From the NCBI GenBank assembly GCA_029256845.1, contig JARIEI010000080.1, positions 1 to 40,993 on the forward strand: a stretch of DNA of 40,993 nucleotides. Reading direction: 5' to 3'. Every line of letters begins with the position of its first letter. The stretch's first letter is position 1. This DNA is from Ruminococcus sp. (lineage in GTDB: Bacteria; Bacillota; Clostridia; Lachnospirales; Lachnospiraceae). Under the pieces are notes generated by a model. That model had not been told where the DNA came from and made no database searches. It saw nothing but the letters and a program-made list of their open reading frames with translations. Positions 40,580 to 40,993 of the stretch are shown here, one piece after another. The position numbers were made by a program, and so were the translations under genes.

Positions 40580-40993
40580 TCAAAGCTCCGGTCAACAAAA
40601 TTATTCCCTTGAGTATTGTAGACGGGCCGGGAAATCGGACTTCCATTTTCTTGCAAGCCTGCAATATTCATTGTGGGTATTGTCATAATCCAGAAACACA
40701 AAACATGTGCATAAACTGCGGTATTTGTGTAAAAGAATGTCCAGCAAAAGCCTTATATGTGGAAAACAATGAGGTGAAATGGGATGTCAGTAAATGCGTA
40801 CAATGCGATCACTGTATTGACGTCTGTCCAAACCATGCATCTCCAAAAATTTCTTGGATGACTGCCAAAGAAGTGTTTCAAGAAGTACAAAAAAACATAC
40901 CATTTATTCGAGGAATTACAGTTTCAGGCGGAGAATGTATGTTACGTCCAGAATTTTTGACGGAACTTTTTACGTTGGCAAAACAAGAAGGGC
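40576..40993 (+). CDS. yjjW: YjjW family glycyl radical enzyme activase (partial, runs off the window)
   Basis: The first 139 residues of a radical SAM activating enzyme. CNIHCGYC holds the SAM-cluster Cys29, Cys33 and Cys36. An inserted ferredoxin-like segment has two four-Cys motifs, CINCGICVKECP (about 43-54) and CVQCDHCIDVCP (about 74-85). TVSGGEC (about 117-123) is the SAM-binding GGE motif. It would generate the radical on Gly456 of the YjjI protein. The ATG overlaps the yjjI stop codon as ATGA, with no separate strong ribosome site, which implies translational coupling. The 3' end lies outside the window. Confidence 0.92.
   Translation, partial: MIKAPVNKIIPLSIVDGPGNRTSIFLQACNIHCGYCHNPETQNMCINCGICVKECPAKALYVENNEVKWDVSKCVQCDHCIDVCPNHASPKISWMTAKEVFQEVQKNIPFIRGITVSGGECMLRPEFLTELFTLAKQEG

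Noticed and set aside
1-40993. CRISPR arrays, insertion sequences, prophage or integrase genes
   Set aside because: No regularly spaced repeats, transposase, integrase or phage structural motifs were found; gene content is ordinary chromosomal metabolism and housekeeping.

Overview
The window looks like chromosomal DNA from a low-GC, strictly anaerobic, spore-forming Firmicute, most likely a member of the Lachnospiraceae or a close clostridial relative. The evidence is the SCIFF peptide with its radical SAM maturase, SpoVT, DUF3793, HemZ, a TIGR04086 membrane protein, AdhE and an oxygen-sensitive glycyl radical enzyme, together with A/T-rich codon use and strong AGGAGG ribosome sites. I see no mobile element, CRISPR array, rRNA or prophage. 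Coding density is high. The only stretch above 300 bases without a protein gene (35472-35889) holds a tRNA-Gly gene with its own promoter and terminator.

Layout. 4-1003: DUF3793 protein plus flavodoxin. 1149-4110: carbohydrate ABC importer (lipoprotein and two permeases, no ATPase). 4134-5877 (minus): PlsY-like acyltransferase and a diacylglycerol glycosyltransferase. 6118-7458: xanthine/uracil-type permease. 7515-10912 (minus): adhE followed by a small-molecule kinase; the promoter is near-perfect and carries a Rex-like operator and a possible cre site. 11157-16190: spoVT, TIGR04086 membrane protein, SCIFF peptide, SCIFF maturase and a fused SecDF. 16443-26024: a complete nucleoside uptake and catabolism operon (BMP lipoprotein, NupOPQ-type ABC transporter, uridine phosphorylase, deoC, cdd, deoB, a Crp-like regulator, purine nucleoside phosphorylase). 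26152-27864: recJ. 28003-35471: relA/spoT, a metallo-beta-lactamase-fold hydrolase, hemZ, hisS, aspS. 35671-35743: tRNA-Gly(GCC). 35890-37253: thyA and folA. 37300-38175 (minus): an aldose-1-epimerase-like protein. 38369 to the right edge: a second Crp-like regulator, a YjjI-type glycyl radical enzyme and the start of its YjjW-type activase.

How the genes work together. The nucleoside operon takes nucleosides in, deaminates cytidine, splits uridine and purine nucleosides, isomerises (deoxy)ribose-1-phosphate with DeoB and cleaves deoxyribose-5-phosphate with DeoC. The acetaldehyde released by DeoC could be consumed by AdhE, whose gene is probably under NADH-sensing Rex control. ThyA and FolA form the dTMP/folate cycle. 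The SCIFF block combines a ribosomal peptide, its thioether-forming maturase and secretion genes.

Most interesting for follow-up: (1) the Crp-like regulator / YjjI / YjjW unit at the right edge, an enzyme family without an assigned reaction as far as I know. A perfect 16-bp palindrome sits at exactly -41.5 from its predicted start site. (2) A related GWCANNTGWC palindrome lies in front of the nucleoside operon, which encodes the paralogous Crp-like regulator. (3) The SCIFF locus, with a strong hairpin between precursor and maturase.
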